A DNA stretch of 64,000 nt from Betaproteobacteria bacterium (lineage in GTDB: Bacteria; Pseudomonadota; Gammaproteobacteria; Burkholderiales; Rhodocyclaceae). Position 1 is the first letter of the stretch, and each line of letters starts with the position of its first letter. Location of the stretch: NCBI GenBank assembly GCA_016709965.1, contig JADJLT010000001.1:866501-930500 (forward strand), read 5' to 3'. The position numbers were made by a program, and so were the translations under genes. Under the pieces are notes generated by a model, which was not told the DNA's origin, did not search any database, and saw nothing but the letters and a program-made list of their open reading frames with translations. Shown here piece by piece: positions 39,548-47,556 of the stretch.

Positions 39548-40357
39548 ATGAACACAATAAATGAACAATCCCCGCTGGTGCAGGCCGGCAACCATCTGCC
39601 GCTGGCAGGTAAAAAGGGATTGATAACTGGCGTCGCCAACGACAAATCGATCGCTTTCGCAGTAGCCAAGGCCATTCGCGCGCTGGGCGGTGAAATCGCC
39701 TTGACCTACCAGAACGACAAGACCGCCAAGTACACACAACCGCTGGCCGAAGCACTGGGCGCCAAGCTCTTCCTGAAACTTGACGTGACAGAAGAAGGCA
39801 GCCTTGAGGCCGCCATCAAGCAATGCGGCGACGAATTCGGCGAACTCGACTTCGCCATTCACTCGATGGCGTTCTGCAATGGCGACGACCTGCATGGCCG
39901 CGTCATCGACACCACTGAAGCCGGTTTCGACTCGGCCATGAACATTTCCTGCCACAGCTTCCTGCGCATGGCCAAGGCGATCGAACCCCTGATGGCCCAC
40001 GGCGGCTCGCTGATCACCATGTCCTACCTCGGTGCCGAGCGCGTCGTTCGTAACTATGGCGTCATGGGCATCATCAAGGCAGCGCTTGAATCGGCCGTCC
40101 GCTACATGGCCTACGACCTCGGCCCCAAGGGCATTCGTGTCTTCGCAGTGTCGCCAGGCCCGATCATGACCCGTGCCGCCTCTGGCATCGCCAACTTCAA
40201 CACCCTGCTCGAAAACGATGCTGCCAAGGCACCGCTTGGCCGCACCGTGACCATTGACGAAGTGGGTGCCCTGACCGCCTTCCTGTGCACCCCCGGTTCA
40301 TCGGGCATGACCGGGCAGACGATCTACGTCGACGCAGGCGCTCATATCGTTGCCTGA
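39548..40357 (+). CDS. fabI: Enoyl-[acyl-carrier-protein] reductase (NADH)
   Basis: A 269-residue short-chain dehydrogenase that completes each round of fatty-acid elongation. Cofactor site KKGLITGVANDKSIAFAVAKA; catalytic Tyr and Lys in SYLGAERVVRNYGVMGIIKA, as in FabI; C-terminal SGMTGQTIYVDAGAHIV. About 20 extra N-terminal residues (MNTINEQSPLVQAGN) precede the usual start, but the ATG at 39548 has AAGGAAA well placed. It is transcribed alone; a 16-bp hairpin and repeat copy 9 follow. Confidence 0.93.
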   Translation: MNTINEQSPLVQAGNHLPLAGKKGLITGVANDKSIAFAVAKAIRALGGEIALTYQNDKTAKYTQPLAEALGAKLFLKLDVTEEGSLEAAIKQCGDEFGELDFAIHSMAFCNGDDLHGRVIDTTEAGFDSAMNISCHSFLRMAKAIEPLMAHGGSLITMSYLGAERVVRNYGVMGIIKAALESAVRYMAYDLGPKGIRVFAVSPGPIMTRAASGIANFNTLLENDAAKAPLGRTVTIDEVGALTAFLCTPGSSGMTGQTIYVDAGAHIVA

Positions 40358-40373
40358 GGCTTGGCCGTAGCGA

Positions 40374-40407
40374 TTGCTGCGGTCAACCGGAAAAAAGGGC
40401 TAAATTT
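40374..40407 (+). repeat. Dispersed repeat copy 9
   Basis: The core CGGTCAACCGGAAAAA is at 40380-40395, followed by GGGCTAAATTT. It starts 16 bp after the fabI stop, and its distal block runs into the hairpin at 40405. Confidence 0.85.
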
Positions 40408-40441
40408 CAAATTGGCGGGCGCTCTGCCCGCCAATTTGAAA
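40405..40441. terminator. Perfect 16-bp hairpin between fabI and the kinase-like gene
   Basis: TTTCAAATTGGCGGGC (40405-40420) and its exact complement (40426-40441) enclose a 5-base loop, GCTCT. No T-tract follows on the plus strand (CGATTTCGG), so simple intrinsic termination is uncertain; it may stabilise the fabI mRNA end or be a protein site. It sits 17 bp before the next ATG. Confidence 0.55.
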
Positions 40442-40458
40442 CGATTTCGGAGAACTCG

Positions 40459-41034
40459 ATGCCTGAAATTGATGGACTACTCCCTGATCCCGTGCCGGAT
40501 CACACCCTGTTGCGTGGCCGCAAGGAAATCGGACGCGGCGAAAGCACCATCGTGCTCGAAGGCGATACTGTCGATGGCCACGAACGCGTATTCAAGGTGC
40601 TTTCATCGCCAACTGACTACGCCTACTACACCGCCGACGATCGGCCGACCGGCCAGCATTTCCCCATCGTCTACGCCGACCACGGCACCGTTGGCCGCTC
40701 CAGCCGCGGCTTCCCGTTCCATATCGTCGAAGTAGAGCGGCTCTATCCCTTGCCGGGCATCGGTGACGCCGCCGAAGTGGCAACCAAGCTATCAACCTCG
40801 TATTTCGACGCCTGCATGATGTGGCGCAATCTGGCCCAGGACATGGGACGCATCGCCCTGCATCATCTGGTCGTGACCCCGATGGGTTGGACGGATGCCC
40901 TCAAGGAGTCGCTGAAGGCCGTCGAGGATTTTTCGACGGAATACGGCGCCCTGCCCGACCTGATCAAGGCCGACAACCTGATGATGCGCAAGGATGGCAC
41001 GCTGGTTTTCTCCGATCCGGTCTTCATGGAATGA
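40459..41034 (+). CDS. Protein-kinase-like fold protein (phage-type), function unknown
   Basis: A 191-residue protein. Residues 23-31 (EIGRGESTI) look like a glycine-rich loop, Lys46 (VFKVLSS) like the ATP-anchoring lysine, and 167-187 (DLIKADNLMM, then GTLVFSDP) like the catalytic and metal loops of compact phage kinases such as T7 gp0.7. The loop is shifted: the Asp lies six residues before the Asn rather than five, so the catalytic Asp may be displaced or lost. GGAG precedes the ATG. Four bases separate it from a phosphatase-like gene. The family was judged from motifs only. Confidence 0.55.
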   Translation: MPEIDGLLPDPVPDHTLLRGRKEIGRGESTIVLEGDTVDGHERVFKVLSSPTDYAYYTADDRPTGQHFPIVYADHGTVGRSSRGFPFHIVEVERLYPLPGIGDAAEVATKLSTSYFDACMMWRNLAQDMGRIALHHLVVTPMGWTDALKESLKAVEDFSTEYGALPDLIKADNLMMRKDGTLVFSDPVFME

Positions 41035-41038
41035 AGCA

Positions 41039-41524
41039 ATGACCATTCGTTCGGTCGAATACACCTCACGCAAACAGGCAGAACAATTACGCGGCACGCC
41101 TTTCGTCGCGGTTATTTCGATCACCGATCCAAGTACACCGACTGCCACACTTGACCCCTTGTTTCGCCATGTACTGCGTCTCGCCTTTTTCGATGCCGTG
41201 CCAGCCGACGAATACTTGCCGGCACCACTACCTGGTCTATTCGATTACCACATGGCAGGCTTGATCAGCGCCTTCATTGAAGAACTACACAGCGCCCCGG
41301 TCGACATGTCACTGATCGTCCATTGTGAATTTGGCGTCAGCCGCTCTGCCGCCGTCGCCCTGTTTGCCTCGGCCCTGACCGGTGCACCGCTAAAGGCTCG
41401 GGAATTCACCTACGAAGCCAACCAATGGGTGCTCGACCAGTTACTGCAACGCCACGCCGGTCTGGAGGTGGACGTGCCTTCGCCACTGATCAGTCGCGAA
41501 CGCCGCACTTCCCCACGCCTGTGA
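41039..41524 (+). CDS. Cys-based protein phosphatase-like protein (CX5R)
   Basis: A 161-residue protein with HCEFGVSRSAAVALF (residues 95-109), the HCX5R(S/T) loop of dual-specificity and tyrosine phosphatases: Cys96 nucleophile and Arg102. A likely general acid is Asp52 (FFDAVPADE). It has the short size of the phage/bacterial compact type. It follows the kinase-like gene with a gap of four bases, so the two are translated together and may form a reversible phosphorylation pair. The start at 41039 is the first ATG after the kinase stop. Confidence 0.75.
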   Translation: MTIRSVEYTSRKQAEQLRGTPFVAVISITDPSTPTATLDPLFRHVLRLAFFDAVPADEYLPAPLPGLFDYHMAGLISAFIEELHSAPVDMSLIVHCEFGVSRSAAVALFASALTGAPLKAREFTYEANQWVLDQLLQRHAGLEVDVPSPLISRERRTSPRL

Positions 41525-41626
41525 GAGCGACCACGATGCTGAACATCCACCCGCTTGTCTCAGCTTGTTTGCTGCACCGCAGCATCCTATACTAGCCCAT
41601 CGCTTGATGCACTGGAGCAAGTCCTC

Positions 41627-43045
41627 ATGAACCACGAACCCGAACAACGCTACCTGGTCAATCGCACTTACGACGAAATCCATGTCGGAGATGCGTCCAG
41701 TCTCACTCGCGTGCTGATGCCGGAGGATGTGAAATTGTTCGCCATCCTGACCGGCGACCTCAATCCGGCAATGGTCGACCCGACCTATTCACAAAGCGGC
41801 CTGTTTCGCGAAGTCATTGCCCACGGCATGTGGAGCGGCTCACTGATTTCCACGGTCCTCGGCACCCAGTTTCCCGGTCCGGGCACCATTTTGATCGACC
41901 AGTCGCTTCATTTTGCCCGTCCGGTCACCATTGGTGACAGCATCACGATCACCATTACTGCCAAGCAAAAATTCGATCACAACAAGCACATCATTTTCGA
42001 TTGCGTGTGTACCAATCAGGACGGCCTGCAGGTCGTGCGCGGCAGCGCCGAAGTGCTGGCCCCTGTAGAAAAGGTTTCACGGCTGCAGGAAGTGCATATG
42101 CCGGAGATCCGGATCGACGACAAACACGAGCGCTATATTCACCTGCTCGAGCGCGTCAAGGGTCTGGAACCGATCCCCACCGCCGTCGCCCATCCGTGTG
42201 ATGAAGAATCGCTTAAAGGCCCCGTCATGGCCTTCCAGGCCGGCATTATCGAACCGATTCTGGTCGGCCCGGAAAACAAGATTCGCGCTGTCGCTGAAGA
42301 ATTCGGCATCGATCTTTCCGGCATCCGCATCGTCAATGCTGCACACAGCCATGATTCGGCCGCACTCGCCGTCTCCCTGGTGCGTACCGGCGATGCCGAA
42401 GCCTTGATGAAGGGCAGCCTGCATACCGACGAACTGATGGGCGAAGTCGTCGCCCGCGCCAACGGCATGCGCACCTCGCGGCGGATCAGCCATGTTTTCC
42501 TGATGGACGTGCCGACCTACCACCGGCCACTGCTGATCACGGACGCCGCCATCAACATCGCGCCGACGCTGGAAGACAAGGCTGACATCATCCGCAACGC
42601 CATCGAACTGGCGCACATCATCGGCATCCCGGAACCCAAAGTGGCGATCCTCTCGGCAGTCGAGACGGTCAACCCCAAAATCCAGTCCACTCTCGACGCC
42701 GCGGCGCTGTGCAAGATGGCCGATCGCGGCCAGATCAAGGGTGGCATCCTGGATGGCCCGCTGGCCTTCGACAACGCCGTCTCTCTCATTGCCGCCAAGA
42801 CCAAGGGCATCAAGTCCGCGGTTGCCGGCCATGCCGAAATTCTGGTCGTACCGGATCTCGAGTCCGGGAACATGATCGCCAAGCAGCTCGAATACCTCGC
42901 CAACGCATTGACCGCCGGCATTGTCCTGGGCACCAAGGTCCCGATTGTCTTGACCAGCCGCGCCGATTCCGCCGAAACCCGTACCGCATCGTGCGTCATT
43001 GCCGCACTGATCGCACACCACAACCGCAAAACTGGAACCGTCTGA
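41627..43045 (+). CDS. MaoC-like domain fused to phosphate acetyltransferase
   Basis: A 472-residue bifunctional protein. Residues about 10-150 are a MaoC/hot-dog domain; about 165-470 are the phosphate acetyl/butyryltransferase domain (GPVMAFQAGIIEPILVGP; SAVETVNPKIQSTLDAAALCKM; GILDGPLAFDNAVS). It makes acetyl phosphate (or another acyl phosphate) from acyl-CoA and lies one base before ackA. The hot-dog catalytic pair of R-hydratases is Asp-x4-His; here Asp44 is kept but the His is Met49 (GDLNPAMVDP), so hydratase activity is doubtful. The start at 41627 (MNHEPEQ) is preferred to an in-frame ATG 72 bp upstream. Confidence 0.88.
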   Translation: MNHEPEQRYLVNRTYDEIHVGDASSLTRVLMPEDVKLFAILTGDLNPAMVDPTYSQSGLFREVIAHGMWSGSLISTVLGTQFPGPGTILIDQSLHFARPVTIGDSITITITAKQKFDHNKHIIFDCVCTNQDGLQVVRGSAEVLAPVEKVSRLQEVHMPEIRIDDKHERYIHLLERVKGLEPIPTAVAHPCDEESLKGPVMAFQAGIIEPILVGPENKIRAVAEEFGIDLSGIRIVNAAHSHDSAALAVSLVRTGDAEALMKGSLHTDELMGEVVARANGMRTSRRISHVFLMDVPTYHRPLLITDAAINIAPTLEDKADIIRNAIELAHIIGIPEPKVAILSAVETVNPKIQSTLDAAALCKMADRGQIKGGILDGPLAFDNAVSLIAAKTKGIKSAVAGHAEILVVPDLESGNMIAKQLEYLANALTAGIVLGTKVPIVLTSRADSAETRTASCVIAALIAHHNRKTGTV

Positions 43046-43046
43046 C

Positions 43047-44228
43047 ATGAAGCAAGGCATCCTGACGATCAACGCTGGATCGTCCTCCATCAAGTTCGCC
43101 CTTTTCCCGCTCGCCCACCCGATTTCTCCCGATGCGGAAGTCTCCGGACAGATTGACGGTATCGGCACCAATGCCACCAAGCTGGTCGCCAAAGACAAAT
43201 CCGGCCAGAAGATTGCCGACCAGGCCATTGTCGGCGAACAAGTCAGCCACGACCAGGCCTTCGACGCACTGCTGAAGTGGTTTATGTCCACCCATGCCGG
43301 CTGGCAGATCGTCGCGGTTGGACATCGAGTGGTTCATGGTGGCGAGCGTTATTCCCAACCAACCATCGTCGACGAAACCGTGCTTGGCCACCTGATCAGT
43401 TTTATCCCGCTGGCCCCCCTGCACGAACCGCACAACGTCGCCGGCATTCGCGCCTTGCAGGCCCTGCTTCCCGACGTGCCACAGATTGCCTGTTTCGACA
43501 CTGCATTCCATCGCAGCCAGCCCGATGTCGCCCAGACCTTCGGCCTGCCCCGGGCGCTGACGGCTGAAGGCATCAAGCGCTATGGCTTCCATGGCCTGTC
43601 CTACGAGTTCATAGCCCGCGCCCTGCCCCAGCATTCGCATCGCGCCAATGGCCGCGTCGTCGTCGCCCACCTCGGCAACGGGGCCAGCATGGCGGCCATG
43701 GTCAATCGCAAGTGCGTCGCCACGACGCTTGGTTTTTCGACCATCGACGGCCTGCTGATGGGTACGCGCTGCGGCAATCTGGACCCGGGCGTCATTTTGC
43801 ATCTGATGGAAACCAAGGGGCTGTCGGTCAAGGACATGACCAGGATGCTTTACAAGGAATCCGGTCTGCTGGGTGTCTCGGGCATCAGCCAGGACATGCG
43901 CACCCTGCTCGGCAGCGACAAGCCGGAAGCCCACGAAGCGGTTGACCTGTTCTGCTACCGCATCGCCCGCGAACTGGGTTCACTAGTAGCAGCAGCCAGC
44001 GGCGTCGATGCGCTGGTATTCACCGGTGGCATCGGCGAACACGCTGCCGAAGTCCGCCGTCGTGTCTGCATTCAGTCGGAATGGCTCGGCATTCGACTCG
44101 ATCCGGAAGCCAATGCGCGCCACGATATCGTGATCAGCGCCGGTAACAGCAGCGTCGATGTGCTGGTCATCCCGACCAACGAAGAATGGATGATGGCGCA
44201 CCACGCGCAGACGCTTCTCTCTCTCTGA
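43047..44228 (+). CDS. ackA: Acetate kinase
   Basis: A 393-residue enzyme converting acetyl phosphate and ADP to acetate and ATP. It begins ILTINAGSSSIKFALF, with VGHRVVHGGERY, FDTAFHRSQPDVAQ, VVVAHLGNGASMAA and DALVFTGGIGEHAAEVR, the acetokinase motifs. It is one base after the phosphate acetyltransferase gene and ends at a strong terminator. With that gene it supplies ATP under oxygen limitation and sets acetyl phosphate levels. Confidence 0.94.
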   Translation: MKQGILTINAGSSSIKFALFPLAHPISPDAEVSGQIDGIGTNATKLVAKDKSGQKIADQAIVGEQVSHDQAFDALLKWFMSTHAGWQIVAVGHRVVHGGERYSQPTIVDETVLGHLISFIPLAPLHEPHNVAGIRALQALLPDVPQIACFDTAFHRSQPDVAQTFGLPRALTAEGIKRYGFHGLSYEFIARALPQHSHRANGRVVVAHLGNGASMAAMVNRKCVATTLGFSTIDGLLMGTRCGNLDPGVILHLMETKGLSVKDMTRMLYKESGLLGVSGISQDMRTLLGSDKPEAHEAVDLFCYRIARELGSLVAAASGVDALVFTGGIGEHAAEVRRRVCIQSEWLGIRLDPEANARHDIVISAGNSSVDVLVIPTNEEWMMAHHAQTLLSL

Positions 44229-44249
44229 ATAAAAATATTTTCAGCCCGG

Positions 44250-44290
44250 GCCCCGGCTACCGAAAGGTGCCGGGGCTTTGTTTTTTCGGG
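44250..44290 (+). terminator. Terminator after ackA
   Basis: GCCCCGGC (44250-44257) pairs with GCCGGGGC (44269-44276) around an 11-base loop, followed by TTTGTTTTTT. A standard rho-independent terminator on the plus strand. Confidence 0.9.
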
Positions 44291-44341
44291 CTTTTTTGCA
44301 ATGACATTGTCACCAAGCAAAAACACACGGAACACCGTATC

Positions 44342-44380
44342 TAGTCAATATATTGCCTTGGCACACTAGATATAGTAGCT
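44342..44380. promoter_or_regulatory. Candidate NrdR-type boxes before nrdJ
   Basis: CAATATATTG (44346-44355) and ACACTAGATATAGTAG (44363-44378) resemble the ACACTATATATTGTGT box of NrdR, with centres 20 bp apart, two helical turns. They lie 60-95 bp before the nrdJ start. NrdR normally represses ribonucleotide reductase genes. The match of each box is partial. Confidence 0.4.
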
Positions 44381-44437
44381 TTGCAACATTCGAAGATAAA
44401 TAACCCAGTCCACCCGAGTTTTGTAGAGGAGCCCTTG

Positions 44438-47338
44438 ATGAGCAAAATTTCCGAACAGCTTTCGCTGACAGACATTCCTGCACCGCCACAGTTTGCACCG
44501 CTGCCGGAGCAGGAAATTTCCGGTGAAGTTCTGATCGAGAAATACGCCAAGGGCAAGGAAACCAATGTACATGACGTTCGCCGTCGCGTTGCCTACGCAC
44601 TGTCCCAAGTCGAACAGGAAGCCAATCGCGCCCATTGGGAATCCAAATTCCTGTGGGCTCAGGAAAACGGCTTCATTCCGGCCGGCCGTATCAATTCCGC
44701 CGCAGGTACCGACCTTCAGGCAACGCTGATCAACTGCTTCGTGCAACCAGTGGGCGACTCGATCGTCGAAAACACCGATGGCAAACCCGGCATTTATACC
44801 GCGCTTGCCCAGGCGGCCGAGACCATGCGTCGCGGTGGCGGCGTTGGTTACGATTTCTCCTCCATCCGTCCGCAGGGTGCCCGTGTCAAGGGTACGCAGT
44901 CACGCGCCTCCGGTCCGGTCTCCTACATGCGGGTCTTCGACCGCTCGTGCGAGACCGTTGAGTCCGCTGGTGCCCGCCGCGGCGCGCAAATGGGCGTGTT
45001 GCGTTGCGACCATCCGGATATCGAGGTATTCATCCACGCCAAGGACAAGGGTGACCTGACTAATTTCAATATTTCGATTGGCGTCACCGACCCGTTCATG
45101 GAAGCCGTCGATGCCGATGGCTACGTCGAGTTGTTGCATCGTGCCGAGCCGAACAGCGAAATGCGCGCCACCGGCGCCTACCAGCGTGAGGATGGCATGT
45201 GGGTTTACCGCAAGGTACGCGCTCGCGACCTGTGGGATCAGGTGATGAAATCCACTTACGACCACGCCGAGCCTGGCATCCTGTTCCTCGACCGCATGAA
45301 CAAGGACAACAACCTCAATTACTGCGAAGTGATCGAGGCGACCAACCCCTGTGCCGAACAGCCGCTGCCGCCGTATGGCTGCTGCTGCCTGGGTTCAATC
45401 AACCTGACGCTGTACGTCAAGGATGCATTTTCCGAGCAGGCCACCTTCGATTTCGACGCCTTCGCCGAAGTCATCCGTATTTCCACCCGCATGCTCGACA
45501 ATGTGCTCGATGCCACGCATTGGCCGCTCGAACGCCAGCAGCAGGAAGCCGCCAACAAGCGTCGCGTCGGCCTCGGCTACACCGGCCTCGGCGATGCGCT
45601 GGCCATGCTCCGACTGCGATACGACAAGCCGGAAGCCCGTGCGATGGCCGCCCGTATCAGCGAATTCATGCGCGACACCGCTTACCTGTACTCGGTTGAA
45701 ATGGCCAAGGAGCGCGGTGCCTTTCCGTTGTTCAACGCCGAACTGTATTTGTCTGGTGGCAACTTCGCATCGCGCCTGCCGGCCGACATCAAGGCCGAGA
45801 TCCGCAAGCATGGCTTGCGCAACTCGCACCTGCTGTCGATTGCACCGACCGGTACCATTTCGCTGGCCTTTGCTGACAACGCCTCGAACGGCATCGAACC
45901 TCCGTTTTCCTGGACCTACAGCCGCAAAAAGCGCATGCAGGATGGCACCCTCAAGGAGTATTCTGTCGAAGACTACGCTTGGCGCCTCTACAAGCATCGT
46001 GGTGGCGATGTCACCAAGCTGCCGGAATACTTTGTCACTGCACTGGAAATTTCCGCCCAAGCCCACAGCGACATGGTTGCCGCCGTCGCTCCGTTCATCG
46101 ACACCTCGATCTCCAAAACCGTCAACGTACCGGCTGACTATCCGTACGCCGACTTCCAGGACCTCTATATGAGCGCCTGGAAATCCGGGCTCAAGGGCTT
46201 GGCCACTTATCGCCCGAACAGCGTGCTCGGCTCGGTGCTCTCCGTCACTGGTAGCGATACGGCCAAACCAGATGCAGCGGTCGACGCCAAGTCACCGCAG
46301 GATTTCGTCTCCGACGCCAATCGTCGTCTGTCGATCAAGAACTTGCCAGCGCCGGTACTGGCCAGCCTGCGCTGGCCAGGTCGCCCGAACCTGCCGGAAG
46401 GCAACCTGTGCTGGACTTATATGCTCGACTCTCCGATCGGCAAGTTTGCGCTGTTTGTCGGCCATGTCGAACCAGAAGGCCGCGCCTGGCCGTTCGAGGT
46501 CTGGGCCAATGGCCCGGCCGAACCACGCGGGCTTGGCGCTGTTGCCAAGACCCTTTCCATGGACATGCGCGCCAACGACCATGCCTGGCTCGAAATGAAG
46601 CTGGAAGCCCTGGCCAAGACGCCGGGCGACTCCTTTGAAATGCCCATGCCGCCGCATGGCGAGCGCAAGCGCGTCCCCTCCGTCGTCTCCGCCATGGCCC
46701 AAGTGATTAGCTGGCGCTGCGAACAACTGGGCGCCTTCAAGCACGAAGGCCCCACACCGGTGAAAGATGCCTTGTTCAGCGCCAAGGAACCAAAGACCGG
46801 CACGGACGGCACGCTCTCCTGGACGGTCGACATCAACAATCCATCGACGCGCGAGGAATTCGTCCTCGGCCTCAAGGAAATCACCCTGCCGGACGGCGTC
46901 ACCCGCCCCTACTCGATGTGGCTCTCCGGCAATTATCCGCGTGCCCTCGATGGTTTGTCGAAGTTGCTGTCACTGGATATGCGCGTTCTGGATCCAGCCT
47001 GGATCGGCATGAAGCTGCGCAAGCTGGTCGATTACTCCGAGCCGCTCGGCGACTTCATGGCCTTCGTTCCTGGTTCGCGCAAGCAACAGACCTACCCATC
47101 AACCGTGGCCTACATTGCAAACCTGATCATTCACCGCTACGCCATGCTCGGCATCCTCGATGAAAGCGGCTTCCCGCTTCAACAGATGGGCATCCTGGAA
47201 GCCCCGGAAGACACCATCAGCAACAAGGTGCTGCCGACTCAGGGCAAGCTGTGCGGCGAATGCGGGAATCACACCATGATCCGCAAAGATGGTTGTGACT
47301 TTTGTACCGCTTGCGGGGCCGTCGGCACCTGCGGCTAA
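44438..47338 (+). CDS. nrdJ: Adenosylcobalamin-dependent ribonucleotide reductase (class II)
   Basis: A 966-residue enzyme reducing ribonucleotides with a B12 radical, so it works with or without oxygen. LINCFVQPV supplies an early active cysteine; NPCAEQPLPPYGCC carries the thiyl cysteine, and SIAPTGTISLAFADNASNG the substrate loop. The C-terminus is a cysteine-rich, zinc-ribbon-like tail (CGECGN and CDFCTACG) thought to pass electrons from thioredoxin. A central region of about residues 640-900 is the long extra domain of the class IIb type. The start at 44438 follows GAGGAG; no cobalamin riboswitch was seen. Confidence 0.93.
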   Translation: MSKISEQLSLTDIPAPPQFAPLPEQEISGEVLIEKYAKGKETNVHDVRRRVAYALSQVEQEANRAHWESKFLWAQENGFIPAGRINSAAGTDLQATLINCFVQPVGDSIVENTDGKPGIYTALAQAAETMRRGGGVGYDFSSIRPQGARVKGTQSRASGPVSYMRVFDRSCETVESAGARRGAQMGVLRCDHPDIEVFIHAKDKGDLTNFNISIGVTDPFMEAVDADGYVELLHRAEPNSEMRATGAYQREDGMWVYRKVRARDLWDQVMKSTYDHAEPGILFLDRMNKDNNLNYCEVIEATNPCAEQPLPPYGCCCLGSINLTLYVKDAFSEQATFDFDAFAEVIRISTRMLDNVLDATHWPLERQQQEAANKRRVGLGYTGLGDALAMLRLRYDKPEARAMAARISEFMRDTAYLYSVEMAKERGAFPLFNAELYLSGGNFASRLPADIKAEIRKHGLRNSHLLSIAPTGTISLAFADNASNGIEPPFSWTYSRKKRMQDGTLKEYSVEDYAWRLYKHRGGDVTKLPEYFVTALEISAQAHSDMVAAVAPFIDTSISKTVNVPADYPYADFQDLYMSAWKSGLKGLATYRPNSVLGSVLSVTGSDTAKPDAAVDAKSPQDFVSDANRRLSIKNLPAPVLASLRWPGRPNLPEGNLCWTYMLDSPIGKFALFVGHVEPEGRAWPFEVWANGPAEPRGLGAVAKTLSMDMRANDHAWLEMKLEALAKTPGDSFEMPMPPHGERKRVPSVVSAMAQVISWRCEQLGAFKHEGPTPVKDALFSAKEPKTGTDGTLSWTVDINNPSTREEFVLGLKEITLPDGVTRPYSMWLSGNYPRALDGLSKLLSLDMRVLDPAWIGMKLRKLVDYSEPLGDFMAFVPGSRKQQTYPSTVAYIANLIIHRYAMLGILDESGFPLQQMGILEAPEDTISNKVLPTQGKLCGECGNHTMIRKDGCDFCTACGAVGTCG

Positions 47339-47352
47339 GCGTCTCCAGACTC

Positions 47353-47387
47353 AAAAAACGCCCCGGAAAAACCGGGGCGTTTTTTGT
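47353..47387 (+). terminator. Terminator after nrdJ
   Basis: AAAAAACGCCCCGG (47353-47366) pairs with CCGGGGCGTTTTTT (47372-47385) over a 5-base loop, with A- and T-tracts on both sides. It lies 15 bp after the nrdJ stop and could also act on the minus strand. Confidence 0.92.
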
Positions 47388-47510
47388 TGGTGCTCGGGAT
47401 AAGCAAGACAGCAAATGATAAATTTTCTCTGTTCGTATAAGCCTTGGCCGGAAGAGATCAAATAGCCAAGCTACCTCCCGGCGCTCAATCATCAGCGATG
47501 AAATATTTCG

Positions 47511-47545
47511 ATTTTCGTTATTTTTTTCCGGTTGACCGTGGCAGC
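47511..47545 (-). repeat. Dispersed repeat copy 10
   Basis: The core TTTTTCCGGTTGACCG is at 47524-47539 with the distal block ATTTTCG. It lies just past the end of the NUDIX gene (stop at 47557), so it is intergenic. Confidence 0.85.
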
Positions 47546-47556
47546 AGGAGAAAACA

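Noticed and set aside
42664..42690. Sequence CGGTCAACCCCAAAAT in the Pta gene, like the repeat core
   Set aside because: It encodes the family-conserved motif ETVNPK, so protein constraint explains it; the second A-block and its spacing are missing.
42077..43291. A 404-codon minus-strand frame opposite the Pta gene
   Set aside because: Antisense shadow of a conserved phosphotransacetylase; composition Asp/Gly/His-rich with no domain.
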